Made by a program: the position numbers and the translations under genes
NCBI RefSeq assembly: GCF_014647835.1
Contig: NZ_BMPY01000048.1
Location: 1 to 37,397, forward strand
DNA length: 37,397 nt
Origin: Microbispora rosea subsp. aerata
GTDB taxonomy: Bacteria; Actinomycetota; Actinomycetes; Streptosporangiales; Streptosporangiaceae
Direction of reading: 5' to 3'
In this document: piece by piece, positions 31,060 through 37,397 of the stretch
Layout of the letters: each line of letters begins with the position of its first letter
Numbering within the stretch: the stretch's first letter is position 1
Notes under the pieces: model-generated
Database searches by the model: none
What the model was told of the DNA's origin: nothing
Seen by the model: only the letters and a program-made list of their open reading frames with translations

Positions 31060-31325
31060 TGGTTTCCTTTCGCTGCGTCGGGCCCGGTCCAACGTCGCTC
31101 CCTTCCGCTCCGCTCCCTCCACCCCCTGTGAACGTTGGCGGACAACGCACTAGACCGTCCGAGTCACGGGTCGCAGGCGAGGGCTGGACCTCCGTGCGGC
31201 CGAGGCTCTCGCCTGGTGCCGTACACCGACAGCTTGCGTGGGCGGCTCCGGACGGTGGGTGAATCGCCGGGGCATGGCGGTCTGCGGTCACCCCAGATCC
31301 AGGCCGTCGGTGAGGGACGGGGTGG
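31060..31325. other. Gene-free stretch between convergent VOC and marR genes
   Basis: No gene is supported in this 266-base remainder of a 322-base gap. CCAACGT (31088-31094) and ACGTTGG (31131-31137) are a 7-bp inverted repeat around a pyrimidine-rich loop; significance unclear. Confidence 0.4.
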
Positions 31326-31778
31326 TCAGGCGGGGTGAGGCGACTCGTCCGTGGCTCGGGGCGCGCAGCGGCCGTTCGCGAGGTGCGGGGACAGGTGCGC
31401 GGACAGGACGGCCCGATGGGTGGGGGTCGCTTCCGCGTGCCGCCGCCGTCCCTCCTCGGTGATCTGCACGAACACGCCGCGCCTGTCGGCCTCGCACATC
31501 GCGCGGGCCACCAGTCCTTCGCGTTCGAGCCGGGCGATGAGGCGTGACAGCGCGCTCTGGCTGAGGTGGACCTGGTCGGCGAGCCCCTGCACGCGGAACT
31601 TGGCCGGCTCGGCGCAGGAAGGCTCTCCCTCCACCAAGCGTTCCAGCACCTCGAACTCGCTCACGCCGAGCCCGTGCTTGTCGCTCAGCTCCCGCTCCAG
31701 CGCGCACGACACCTCGGCGTGCCGGGCGAGCAGCTCGCGCCAGGCCAACACCACGAAGTCGGTGTCGACATCGTTCAT
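31326..31778 (-). CDS. MarR-family transcriptional regulator
   Basis: ATG 31778 gives the natural N-terminus MNDVDTDFVVLAWRELL; AGGAAGGGCGG lies upstream. Product 150 aa. The winged helix-turn-helix is clear: FEVLERLVEG, FRVQGLADQVHLSQSALSRLIARLEREGLVAR and the wing EADRRGVFVQITEEGRRRH. Cysteines at about 25, 54 and 107 could be redox-active, but nothing proves it. The gene is divergent from an MFS exporter across a region filled with regularly spaced palindromes, one of which covers its own -35. It is most likely an autoregulated repressor of the exporter that is released by a small toxic ligand. Confidence 0.93.
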   Translation of the reverse strand: MNDVDTDFVVLAWRELLARHAEVSCALERELSDKHGLGVSEFEVLERLVEGEPSCAEPAKFRVQGLADQVHLSQSALSRLIARLEREGLVARAMCEADRRGVFVQITEEGRRRHAEATPTHRAVLSAHLSPHLANGRCAPRATDESPHPA

Positions 31779-31802
31779 GCGAGACCGCCCTTCCTCTGCG
31801 CG

Positions 31803-31831
31803 ACCATACCATGCGCGCACAATAGATGCAA
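31803..31831 (-). promoter_or_regulatory. marR promoter
   Basis: On the minus strand, TTGCAT (31831-31826) and TATGGT (31808-31803) are separated by exactly 17 bases, a good sigma-70-like promoter. The -35 overlaps the first operator palindrome. Confidence 0.65.
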
Positions 31832-31867
31832 ACGCATTTAATGCTTGTGCATTGAATGCATGTGCAT
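31811..31867. promoter_or_regulatory. MarR operator array: ATGC-N4-GCAT at 15-bp intervals
   Basis: Three perfect palindromes ATGC-N4-GCAT begin at 31826 (spacer AAAC), 31841 (TTGT, extended to AATGC/GCATT) and 31856 (ATGT). A half-site ATGC at 31811 keeps the same 15-base phase. The array covers the predicted promoters of both divergent genes, as expected for a MarR-type repressor. Confidence 0.8.
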
Positions 31868-31874
31868 GTAAGTT
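31845..31874 (+). promoter_or_regulatory. Promoter of the MFS exporter, probably leaderless
   Basis: TTGTGC (31845-31850), 18 bases, TAAGTT (31869-31874); ATG 31883 starts 8 bases after the -10, so transcription may begin at or next to the start codon. Operator palindromes 2 and 3 lie on and between the boxes. Confidence 0.5.
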
Positions 31875-31882
31875 CCTCTGCC

Positions 31883-33301
31883 ATGACTTCCTCCACTCAG
31901 GACGAGCGCTGGGGGGCCCGCCTGTGGGGTGCCCTCACCGTTCTCTGCGCCGTCGTGTTCCTCGACGCTCTCGACGTGTCGATGGTCGGGGTGGCGCTCC
32001 CATCCATCCAGGCCGACCTCGGGATGACCACCTCCTCCCTGCAGTGGGTGGTGAGCGGCTACGTGCTGGGGTACGGCGGTCTGTTGCTGCTCGGGGGCCG
32101 GACCGCCGACCTGCTCGGCCGCCGCAGGGTTTTCCTCACCGCTCTCGCCGTCTTCGCGGTGGCCTCGCTGCTCGGCGGGCTGATGAACGACGGGACGCTG
32201 CTGATCGCGGCCCGTTTCGTGAAGGGCGTGAGCGCCGCGTTCACCGCGCCCGCCGCGTTGTCCATCATCACCACGACCTTCGCCGAGGGGCCCGCCCGCA
32301 ACCGGGCCCTGAGCATCTTCACCGCCTGCGGCGCCAGCGGGTTCTCGCTCGGACTGGTTCTGTCCGGCGTGCTCACCGAGATCGGATGGCGCTGGACGTT
32401 CCTCATGCCGGTGCCCGTCGCGATCATCGCCCTGGTGGCCGGGATGCGGCTGCTGGAGCGGGGTGAGGAGCGCAGCGAGGGCGGCCACGACCTGCTCGGC
32501 GCCGCGACCATCACGGCGGCCATGCTGCTCCTGGTCTTCGCCGTCGTGGAGGCGCCGGAGGTGAGCGTCGTGCGCACCGTGCTGTCGCTCGCCGGGGCCG
32601 TCGCGCTGCTCGGCCTGTTCGTCTGGCTGGAGCGCCGGGTGCGGCACCCGCTGGTCCGGCTCGCCATCCTGCGGTCCGCGCCGCTCGCCCGGGCCAACAT
32701 CGGGCTGGTCATCCTGTTCGGCTCGTACGTCGGCTTCCAGTTCGTGGCGATGCAGTACTTCCAGAACCTGCTGGGGTGGAGCGCGCTGCACACCGCGCTC
32801 GCGTTCCTTCCGGCCGGGCTGCTGGTCGCGATCAGTTCGACCAGGATGGGCGCGTTCGCCGACCGCTTCGGCACCGCGCGGCTGATCGTGGTGGGCTCGG
32901 TGGCGCTGCTCGCCGGATATGCGGTGTTCCTACGGGTGGACCTCCACCCCAGCCTGCTCACGATGGTGCTGCCCGGAATGGTTCTGCTGGGCATCGCGTT
33001 CGCTCTGTCGTTCCCCTCGCTCAACATCCAGGCGACCGCCGGCGTCGACGACGAGGAGCAGGGGCTCGCCTCGGGCCTGCTGAACACCTCCGGCCAGGTC
33101 GGCGGGGCGGTGGTGCTGGCGATCGTCACGGCCGTCCTTACATCGGGGGCGGACGGCGGTGACCCGATCGCCCGCTTCCGCGCCGCGATCCTGGTCTCGG
33201 CCGGGTTCGCCCTGGTCGGCCTGGTCGTCGCCCTCACCGGGCTCCGGTTCGGACGGCAGCCGGTCGAGGCGCGGGAGGAGCCGGTGCTGGAGGCGGTCTG
33301 A
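31883..33301 (+). CDS. DHA2-type MFS exporter (EmrB/QacA-like)
   Basis: ATG 31883 is preferred over ATG 31856, which would put an operator palindrome inside the gene; neither has a Shine-Dalgarno sequence. Product 472 aa with about 14 hydrophobic segments. Motifs: LDALDVSMVGVALPSIQADLGMT (motif D1-like), LQWVVSGYVLGYGGLLLLGGRTADLLGRRRVF (motif A) and ASGFSLGLVLSGVLTEIGWRWTF (antiporter motif C). NIQATAGVDDEEQGLASGLLNTSGQVGGAVVLAI is the DHA2 late motif. It should export a drug or hydrophobic compound by proton antiport. Probably repressed by the divergent MarR. Strong terminator downstream. Confidence 0.95.
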   Translation: MTSSTQDERWGARLWGALTVLCAVVFLDALDVSMVGVALPSIQADLGMTTSSLQWVVSGYVLGYGGLLLLGGRTADLLGRRRVFLTALAVFAVASLLGGLMNDGTLLIAARFVKGVSAAFTAPAALSIITTTFAEGPARNRALSIFTACGASGFSLGLVLSGVLTEIGWRWTFLMPVPVAIIALVAGMRLLERGEERSEGGHDLLGAATITAAMLLLVFAVVEAPEVSVVRTVLSLAGAVALLGLFVWLERRVRHPLVRLAILRSAPLARANIGLVILFGSYVGFQFVAMQYFQNLLGWSALHTALAFLPAGLLVAISSTRMGAFADRFGTARLIVVGSVALLAGYAVFLRVDLHPSLLTMVLPGMVLLGIAFALSFPSLNIQATAGVDDEEQGLASGLLNTSGQVGGAVVLAIVTAVLTSGADGGDPIARFRAAILVSAGFALVGLVVALTGLRFGRQPVEAREEPVLEAV

Positions 33302-33334
33302 TCCGCCCCCCGGCTCCTCGCCGTCGTCGGCGAA

Positions 33335-33361
33335 GGGGCGCCCCGGTCGCCGGGGCGTCCC
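33335..33361 (+). terminator. Terminator of the MFS exporter
   Basis: GGGGCGCCCCGG (33335-33346) pairs with CCGGGGCGTCCC (33350-33361), 12 bp with one G-U, loop TCG, then TTTC. Confidence 0.7.
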
Positions 33362-33434
33362 TTTCGCACGCTGCCCCTTGTCCGCACGCCGCCCGTTGTT
33401 TGCCCGCCGCCACTGGTCCGCCCACCCTCCCCGG

Positions 33435-33521
33435 TCCGTACGCCCTTCCTGGTCCGTACGTCGTCCTCCGGGTGCGCCCCGCTCCGCGCCCTCGTCCGTA
33501 CGGCGGCTGGCTATCCGTACG
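33435..33521 (+). repeat. Four direct copies of TCCGTACG
   Basis: The octamer TCCGTACG occurs at 33435-33442, 33453-33460, 33495-33502 and 33514-33521, spaced 18, 42 and 19 bases (start to start). Related TCCGCACG and TCCGCCC lie just upstream. The 264-base gap between terminator and cupin gene (33362-33625) holds no gene. The octamer may be a regulator site for the cupin gene or simple expansion. Confidence 0.45.
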
Positions 33522-33625
33522 ACGACGGGGCGACGGGCGTACTAACGGCCACCGTCACTCCCGGCAGGGCGGCCTCTGGGCGGGCGAATGACATGCTTTC
33601 GGGATCAACTGCCACACTGGTCGGC

Positions 33626-33979
33626 ATGGTCAGAAAGATCGAGGGACCGACCCGCATCCCGGTGCCGGGCGGCAAGCTCATTGACGAGTACGTCGGCCGC
33701 GTCAACAGCGGCGACGAGCAGGTCTCCATCGCGCACATGGTGGCTCCGCCCGGCTGGGAGGAGCCCGCGCAGGCCCCGGAGTTCACGGAGTACACGCTCG
33801 TGCTCAAGGGGTCGGTCGTCGTGGAGCACGCGGGCGGCACGACGGTGGTGGAGGCGGGCCAGGCGTTCGTCAGCGAGCCCGGCGAGAAGATCCGCTACAG
33901 CTCCGGGCCGTCCGGCGCGGAGTACGTCGCCGTCTGCCTGCCCGCGTTCTCCCCGGAAACCGCCAACCGGGACGAGTGA
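33626..33979 (+). CDS. Small cupin-domain protein
   Basis: ATG 33626 is preferred because MVRKIEGPTRIPVPGGKLIDEY is compact and conserved-looking; ATG 33593 is the alternative. There is no Shine-Dalgarno sequence. Product 117 aa, a single cupin barrel: VSIAHMVAPPGWEEPAQAPEFTEYTLVLKGSVVVEHAGG (first motif) and TTVVEAGQAFVSEPGEKIRYSS (second). The usual metal-binding GxHxH of the first motif is not intact (PGWEEPAQAPEFTEY), so metal binding is uncertain. Enzymatic role unknown. It lies between the exporter and add, transcribed with add direction. Confidence 0.8.
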   Translation: MVRKIEGPTRIPVPGGKLIDEYVGRVNSGDEQVSIAHMVAPPGWEEPAQAPEFTEYTLVLKGSVVVEHAGGTTVVEAGQAFVSEPGEKIRYSSGPSGAEYVAVCLPAFSPETANRDE

Positions 33980-33981
33980 GG

Positions 33982-34028
33982 ATCGGCAGATCGCGGGGAA
34001 CCCCCGCCGCACGGCCGATGGTTAGGAT
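33982..34028 (+). promoter_or_regulatory. Nested hairpin and -10-like box before add
   Basis: ATCGGC (33982-33987) pairs with GCCGAT (34014-34019) around GCGGGG-AAC-CCCCGC (33993-34007). It may end the cupin transcript. TAGGAT (34023-34028) right after matches a -10 and would start a ~30-base leader for add; no -35 was seen. Confidence 0.35.
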
Positions 34029-34060
34029 TGCCTGATGAACGACCGTGGCGAGGAGGGGGC

Positions 34061-35149
34061 ATGAGCACGCTGCCCACCCTGGAGGAGATTCGCAGGGCGC
34101 CCAAGGTGCTCCTGCACGACCATCTCGACGGCGGGCTGCGTCCGGGGACGATCATCGACCTCGCCCGCGACTGCGGCCACACGCTGCCGACGTACGACCC
34201 CGACGAGCTGGCGGTCTGGTTCAGGGACGCCGCGGACTCCGGTTCGCTGGAGCGCTATCTGGAGACGTTCTCCCACACGGTCGGCGTGATGCAGACCCGT
34301 GAGGCGCTGGTGCGGGTGGCCGCGGAGTGCGCCGAGGACCTGGCGAACGACGGCGTGATGTACGCCGAGGTCCGGTATGCCCCGGAGCAGCACATCTCCC
34401 GAGGGCTGTCGCTCGACCAGGTCGTGGAGGCCGTGCTCGAAGGCTTCCGGCTCGGCTCGGCCGGACCCGACGGGAAGCGGCGGATCCGGGTGGGCACCCT
34501 GCTGACGGCCATGCGCCACCAGGCCCGCTCGATGGAGATCGCCGAGCTCGCCGTACGCTATCGGGACCTCGGCGTGGTCGGGTTCGACATCGCCGGAGCC
34601 GAAGCCGGCTACCCGCCCACGCGGCATCTGGACGCGTTCGAGTATCTCCAGCGGGAGAACGCCCACTTCACGATCCACGCGGGAGAGGGCTTCGGGCTGC
34701 CGTCGATCTGGCAGGCCATCCAGTGGTGCGGCGCCGACCGCCTCGGCCACGGCGTACGGATCATCGACGACATCACGGTGTCGGACGACGGCGAGGCCAA
34801 GCTCGGCAGGCTGGCGGCGTACGTGCGGGACAAGCGCATCCCGCTGGAGATGTGCCCCACCTCGAACCTGCAGACCGGGGCCGCCCCGTCGATCGCCGAG
34901 CACCCGATCGGCCTGCTGCGCCGCCTGTATTTCCGGGTGACGGTCAACACCGACAACAGGCTGATGAGCGGGACGAGCGTGTCGCAGGAGTTCGCGAAGC
35001 TGGTGGACGCCTTCGGCTACGACTGGGACGACCTGCAGTGGTTCACGGTCAACGCCATGAAGTCGGCCTTCATCCCGTTCGACGAACGGCTCGCGCTGAT
35101 CAACGGGGTGATCAAGCCCGGGTACGCGCAGATGAAGTGGCGAGCGTGA
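34061..35149 (+). CDS. add: Adenosine deaminase
   Basis: Deaminates adenosine and deoxyadenosine to (deoxy)inosine. ATG 34061 follows GAGGAGGGGGC. Product 362 aa. Zinc and catalytic residues: His19 and His21 in [10 protein letters not shown], His206 and Glu209 in HAGEG, a histidine in LGHGVRI, and Asp298 in [10 protein letters not shown]. The DNR form instead of DDP is common among actinobacterial Add enzymes. [11 protein letters not shown] is another family segment. It extends the pyrimidine functions of Cdd and DeoA, 4 kb upstream, to purine nucleosides. Its stop overlaps the next gene (GTGA). Confidence 0.95.
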   Translation: MSTLPTLEEIRRAPKVLLHDHLDGGLRPGTIIDLARDCGHTLPTYDPDELAVWFRDAADSGSLERYLETFSHTVGVMQTREALVRVAAECAEDLANDGVMYAEVRYAPEQHISRGLSLDQVVEAVLEGFRLGSAGPDGKRRIRVGTLLTAMRHQARSMEIAELAVRYRDLGVVGFDIAGAEAGYPPTRHLDAFEYLQRENAHFTIHAGEGFGLPSIWQAIQWCGADRLGHGVRIIDDITVSDDGEAKLGRLAAYVRDKRIPLEMCPTSNLQTGAAPSIAEHPIGLLRRLYFRVTVNTDNRLMSGTSVSQEFAKLVDAFGYDWDDLQWFTVNAMKSAFIPFDERLALINGVIKPGYAQMKWRA

Positions 35150-35727
35150 AGCCGCAGGTCTACCGGTCGAAGGGGGCCTGGATCTTCGGCTGGTTCTGGA
35201 TGCTGTTCGCGGCCTGGAACGTGTGGGACCTCATCGCGCACGGCCGCATGCCCAGCGCGCTGATCGCGGGCGCCGTGCTCGGCGTCATCACGGCGCTGGT
35301 GTTCGTGATGGCGCTGCGGCCCGCGATCGTCCTCGAGGAGGGCGGCGTCCGCGTACGCAACGTGCTGAGGAACGCCTACATCCCGTGGAACGGCGTGGAC
35401 GACGTGTCCGTGTCCGACGCCATCGTGATCGAGTCCGGGGACACCAAAGTGCGCTGCTGGACGCCCCAGGCGACGGCCCGCGAACGGGTCAAGGCCGCCG
35501 GGCGGGCCGCCAAGGCGGCCAAGTCGGCGGACAAGGCCGAGCGGGCGGCGGCCGAGGCCCTCGGCGCTCGCACCCACGCCGACTGGGTGGCCGACCAGCT
35601 CACCGAGATGAGCCGGTCCCGTCGGCAGAGTTCCTCCGGCGAGACCCGCGTCACCTGGTCGCCGTCGGCGCTGGCGGCCCTCGCCGCCGCGGTCGCCCTG
35701 GTCGTGGCCTCCGTCGTCCTCTCCTGA
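35146..35727 (+). CDS. PH-like membrane protein coupled to add
   Basis: GTG 35146 overlaps the add stop (GTGA), so translation is probably coupled. Product 193 aa. Two N-terminal membrane helices (~10-27, [19 protein letters not shown], and ~36-55, [20 protein letters not shown]) are followed by a PH-like beta domain ([32 protein letters not shown]). Then comes an Ala/Lys-rich probable coiled coil ([23 protein letters not shown]), and a last membrane helix at the C-terminus ([18 protein letters not shown]). Such proteins commonly follow add in actinomycetes as far as I recall; function unknown. Confidence 0.8.
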   Translation: MKPQVYRSKGAWIFGWFWMLFAAWNVWDLIAHGRMPSALIAGAVLGVITALVFVMALRPAIVLEEGGVRVRNVLRNAYIPWNGVDDVSVSDAIVIESGDTKVRCWTPQATARERVKAAGRAAKAAKSADKAERAAAEALGARTHADWVADQLTEMSRSRRQSSSGETRVTWSPSALAALAAAVALVVASVVLS

Positions 35728-35809
35728 TCACTTAGTCGGACCGGGGCGGGGCGCGCCCGGCCGGTCTCGGCCCGTGCGCCCTGGCCGTCGGTCACTGCGC
35801 TGGAAGGCA

Positions 35810-36330
35810 CCTGCGGTCCTCGCGGGCAGCCACCCGCATCCACGGCGTAAGCGGGAACGGCGGACCGGTTTCCCAGGCCGCCGTCGCAGCCCGGCCCGTA
35901 CCGTGCGGCGGAGCGGGCGCATCCGCCGGCTGCGTGTCACGCGTCGGTTCGGACTCGCCCGAATCGGACAGCGGGCCGGGCGCATCTGCAAGCTGCGCCG
36001 CAGGGTCTCCCACCGCGCCGCTCCGCGCGCAGCCGCCGCGCCGCAGCCGGAGCCGCAGAGTGCTGCGCGTCAGGTATTGGCTCAGAGCCGCCCAAGCGCC
36101 GCCCGCATGGGTCTGGACAGTGCTGGCCCCGCCTGTGGTGTGCCGGGTCATGGCCGGGTACGGCATGCCGCCGGTGGCTCACCTGGATCGGTTGACCCGT
36201 CCGCCGCTGCGATCGTGGCCTGCCCGTCTCGCTGGTGCACATCGACGTCGGGAAGCTCGGCAGTATCCCCGATGATGGTGGGCTAGATGGCCGTCCCGCC
36301 CGTGGAGGTTGCTCGCGGGTTCGCAGTCTC
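35810..36330 (+). pseudogene. Decayed IS481-type transposase, N-terminal half
   Basis: Three pieces of an IS481-like transposase are read in three different frames. RIRRLRVTRRFGLARIG at 35918-35968 matches the helix-turn-helix region. YGMPPVAHLDRLT at 36159-36197 matches the linker (typically GMPPLAHLDRATG). LVHIDVGKLGSIPDDGG at 36232-36282 matches the start of the DDE domain (typically VHVDVKKLGRIPDGGG, with the first catalytic Asp). At least two frameshifts separate them and the rest of the catalytic domain is absent. The left boundary is approximate: RSSR at 35814 may still be homologous. No terminal inverted repeats were identified. Confidence 0.75.
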
Positions 36331-36333
36331 CGC

Positions 36334-36465
36334 GCGGTCTGGAGTCTTCGCCCACGCGGTCTGGAGTCTTCGCCCACGCGGTCTGGAGTCTTCGCCCACG
36401 CGGTCTGGAGTCTTCGCCCACGCGGTCTGGAGTCTTCGCCCACGCGGTCAGGAGTCTTCGCCCAT
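36334..36465. repeat. 22-bp tandem repeat, six units
   Basis: Units start at 36334, 36356, 36378, 36400, 36422 and 36444. The core is GCGGTCTGGAGTC followed by TTCGCCCAC. The first five are identical; the sixth has T-to-A at position 7 and a changed last base. The repeats are contiguous, without spacers, so this is a minisatellite and not a CRISPR array. Because 22 is not a multiple of 3, translation gives a 22-residue repeat in any frame, and no frame is supported as coding. Confidence 0.95.
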
Positions 36466-36700
36466 AGCTCCGCTGTGGGCTCCAGCTCCGCCTTGCGATG
36501 CATCCACCCGCCTCCATGCTCGCGCGTCAGCCCCTTCCGAGACACGTCAGGCCCCTTCCTTGAGCGGTGTGGTCGTAGGTGCTCTTGCCGGGGTCCGTAC
36601 TGGTGCACGTTCTGCATGATCTCCGGGCCGGGCTTGTGAGCCTGTGACTCCAACAAATCGTGGTGTGCGGTTGCGGAGAGTGATGACAGCGAGAGAGAAT
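36466..36700. other. Gene-free stretch after the tandem repeat
   Basis: About 235 bases with no supported gene. Minus-strand frames cross it but continue through the tandem repeat and look like chance. The last 80 bases are lower in G+C and lead into the control region of the right-edge gene. Confidence 0.4.
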
Positions 36701-36716
36701 TAGAACACAAATTCGA
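36701..36716 (+). promoter_or_regulatory. LexA (SOS) box-like site upstream of the right-edge gene
   Basis: TAGAAC-ACAA-ATTCGA differs at two positions, one per arm, from the actinobacterial LexA box TCGAAC-N4-GTTCGA. It lies 19 bases before the candidate start GTG 36735. Confidence 0.4.
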
Positions 36717-36734
36717 GGTACTACGGGAGGTGCT

Positions 36735-37397
36735 GTGGATCTGTTTGATGTCGATCCTGGGCACTCTCCTCGTTCGTATTGTGCTGACGGTGAGTGGTGG
36801 GATCGGCTGATCGCCGGTTCGCCGTTGTGGTCGCCGGACGGCTCATCGGCCCGTGATGACCGCCGCCCCGGGTCTTTCTCGATGTCATCACTTGCGACCG
36901 ACATTCCGAGCAGCGGTCCGGCGCCCGGCGTCGACGGATCCGCGAATGGATCCGCGAGCGGCAGTGCCGCGTTCACGGGCAGCACACGAGGTGGCGACAC
37001 ACTCGATACCGGCACGCGCGACGCCGCCGCGGAGAAAGCAACCGGCGGTACACATCGCGGCGGGAGCCGGGCAGCCGGCGGTCCCGGAGCCCGGAACGCT
37101 GCTTTCGGTGCTGTTTTCGGCGCTTGCCGGGGCGATGACGCCTTCACCGACGGTGGCGCACACGTTGGCGCTAGGGCATGTCGCGGTGCGGGGGCGCGCC
37201 ACGCTGCGAAGGCACATGACGCTGCGGGCACCGGCCGCACCGCCTATGGCAGTGGTCGTGCGGCCGGCACCGATAACGCTGCCCGGAACGGGGACGGCTT
37301 TTCCGCTGACAGGGCCGTTGCCGACGGTGGTGGCGGCACTGGTTCTGATCGCGTGGGTGTCGACGCGGGTGCTGGCGCGTCTGTCGGCGGCGATCAT
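36735..37397 (+). CDS. Unknown protein, 3' end outside window
   Basis: GTG 36735 follows GGGAGG by 4 bases and the frame stays open for 221 codons to the window edge. The N-terminus (MDLFDVDPGHSPRSYC, then DGEWWDRLIAGSPLWSPDG) looks like genuine protein. From about residue 60 the sequence becomes low-complexity and rich in Gly, Ala, Asp, Arg and Thr (GSANGSASGSAAF, GGGGTGSDRVG). The overlapping +2 frame beyond ~37080 is also protein-like, so a frameshift or wrong frame cannot be excluded. A mobile HNH/DUF222-type nuclease would fit the SOS-like box and the IS remnant, but no catalytic motif lies inside the window. Confidence 0.4.
   Translation, partial: MDLFDVDPGHSPRSYCADGEWWDRLIAGSPLWSPDGSSARDDRRPGSFSMSSLATDIPSSGPAPGVDGSANGSASGSAAFTGSTRGGDTLDTGTRDAAAEKATGGTHRGGSRAAGGPGARNAAFGAVFGACRGDDAFTDGGAHVGARACRGAGARHAAKAHDAAGTGRTAYGSGRAAGTDNAARNGDGFSADRAVADGGGGTGSDRVGVDAGAGASVGGDH

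Noticed and set aside
36334-36465. CRISPR array
   Set aside because: The 22-bp units are directly contiguous with no spacers and there are no cas genes.
35937-36764. Minus-strand frame of 275 codons across the tandem repeat and IS remnant
   Set aside because: It runs through the 22-bp repeat and opposite a transposase remnant; no ribosome-binding site or family resemblance.
36888-37397. Minus-strand frame of 169 codons at the right edge
   Set aside because: Ser/Thr/Cys/Ala-rich shadow; its start is set only by a chance ATG at the window edge, whereas the plus strand has a ribosome-binding site and a distinctive N-terminus.
1-37397. tRNA, rRNA or phage attachment site
   Set aside because: No cloverleaf, rRNA motif, integrase or att-like duplication was recognised by eye; a covariance search would be needed to exclude small RNAs.

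Overview
The window is GC-rich DNA from an actinomycete, most likely a Streptosporangiales relative (Nonomuraea/Microbispora type). This is inferred from strong third-position G/C, many GTG/TTG starts, a eukaryote-type NADP isocitrate dehydrogenase, a CU044_5270/ECF sigma pair, an SCO4848-type small membrane protein and a BMP-type nucleoside transporter cluster. No taxonomic marker gene is present, so genus is a guess.

Layout. (1) 1-3036: an array of four paralogues of an unrecognised ~188-residue protein, the first cut by the window edge, with a small membrane protein between copies 3 and 4. (2) 3527-7186: FHA/HTH protein (minus), then citrate synthase, a DUF3017 membrane protein and isocitrate dehydrogenase, i.e. 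two consecutive TCA steps. (3) 7399-10074: a Ser/Thr kinase fused through one membrane segment to a solute-binding domain, followed by the decayed tail of an MFS exporter. (4) 10171-15207: secreted DUF11 protein, galE, a CNNM/CBS/CorC protein, and an ECF sigma factor with its membrane partner. (5) 15552-20698: trpS, YihY/BrkB protein, D,D-carboxypeptidase, SCO4848-like protein and a YbdK/Rv0433-type carboxylate-amine ligase. (6) 20936-30005: a nucleoside scavenging unit: M20 amidohydrolase, remnant of a BMP lipoprotein, intact BMP lipoprotein, ABC ATPase, two permeases, cytidine deaminase, thymidine phosphorylase. Adenosine deaminase at 34061-35149 belongs to the same theme. (7) 30185-35727: VOC protein, divergent marR/MFS exporter pair with a striking operator array, cupin, add and a PH-like membrane protein. 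(8) 35728-37397: decayed IS481-type transposase, a 22-bp tandem repeat, and the start of a protein that runs off the right edge behind a LexA-box-like site.

How it works together. Nucleosides bound by the lipoprotein are imported by the ABC complex, then cytidine/deoxycytidine, thymidine and adenosine are handled by Cdd, DeoA and Add. The most unusual structures are the paralogue array with duplicated leaders; the AUU start of the ABC ATPase; two tiny Arg-rich reading frames inserted at the ABC gene joints, each bounded by ATGA stop/start overlaps and short direct repeats; the marR/MFS operator repeated at exact 15-bp intervals; and a perfect hairpin inside the first 20 codons of citrate synthase.
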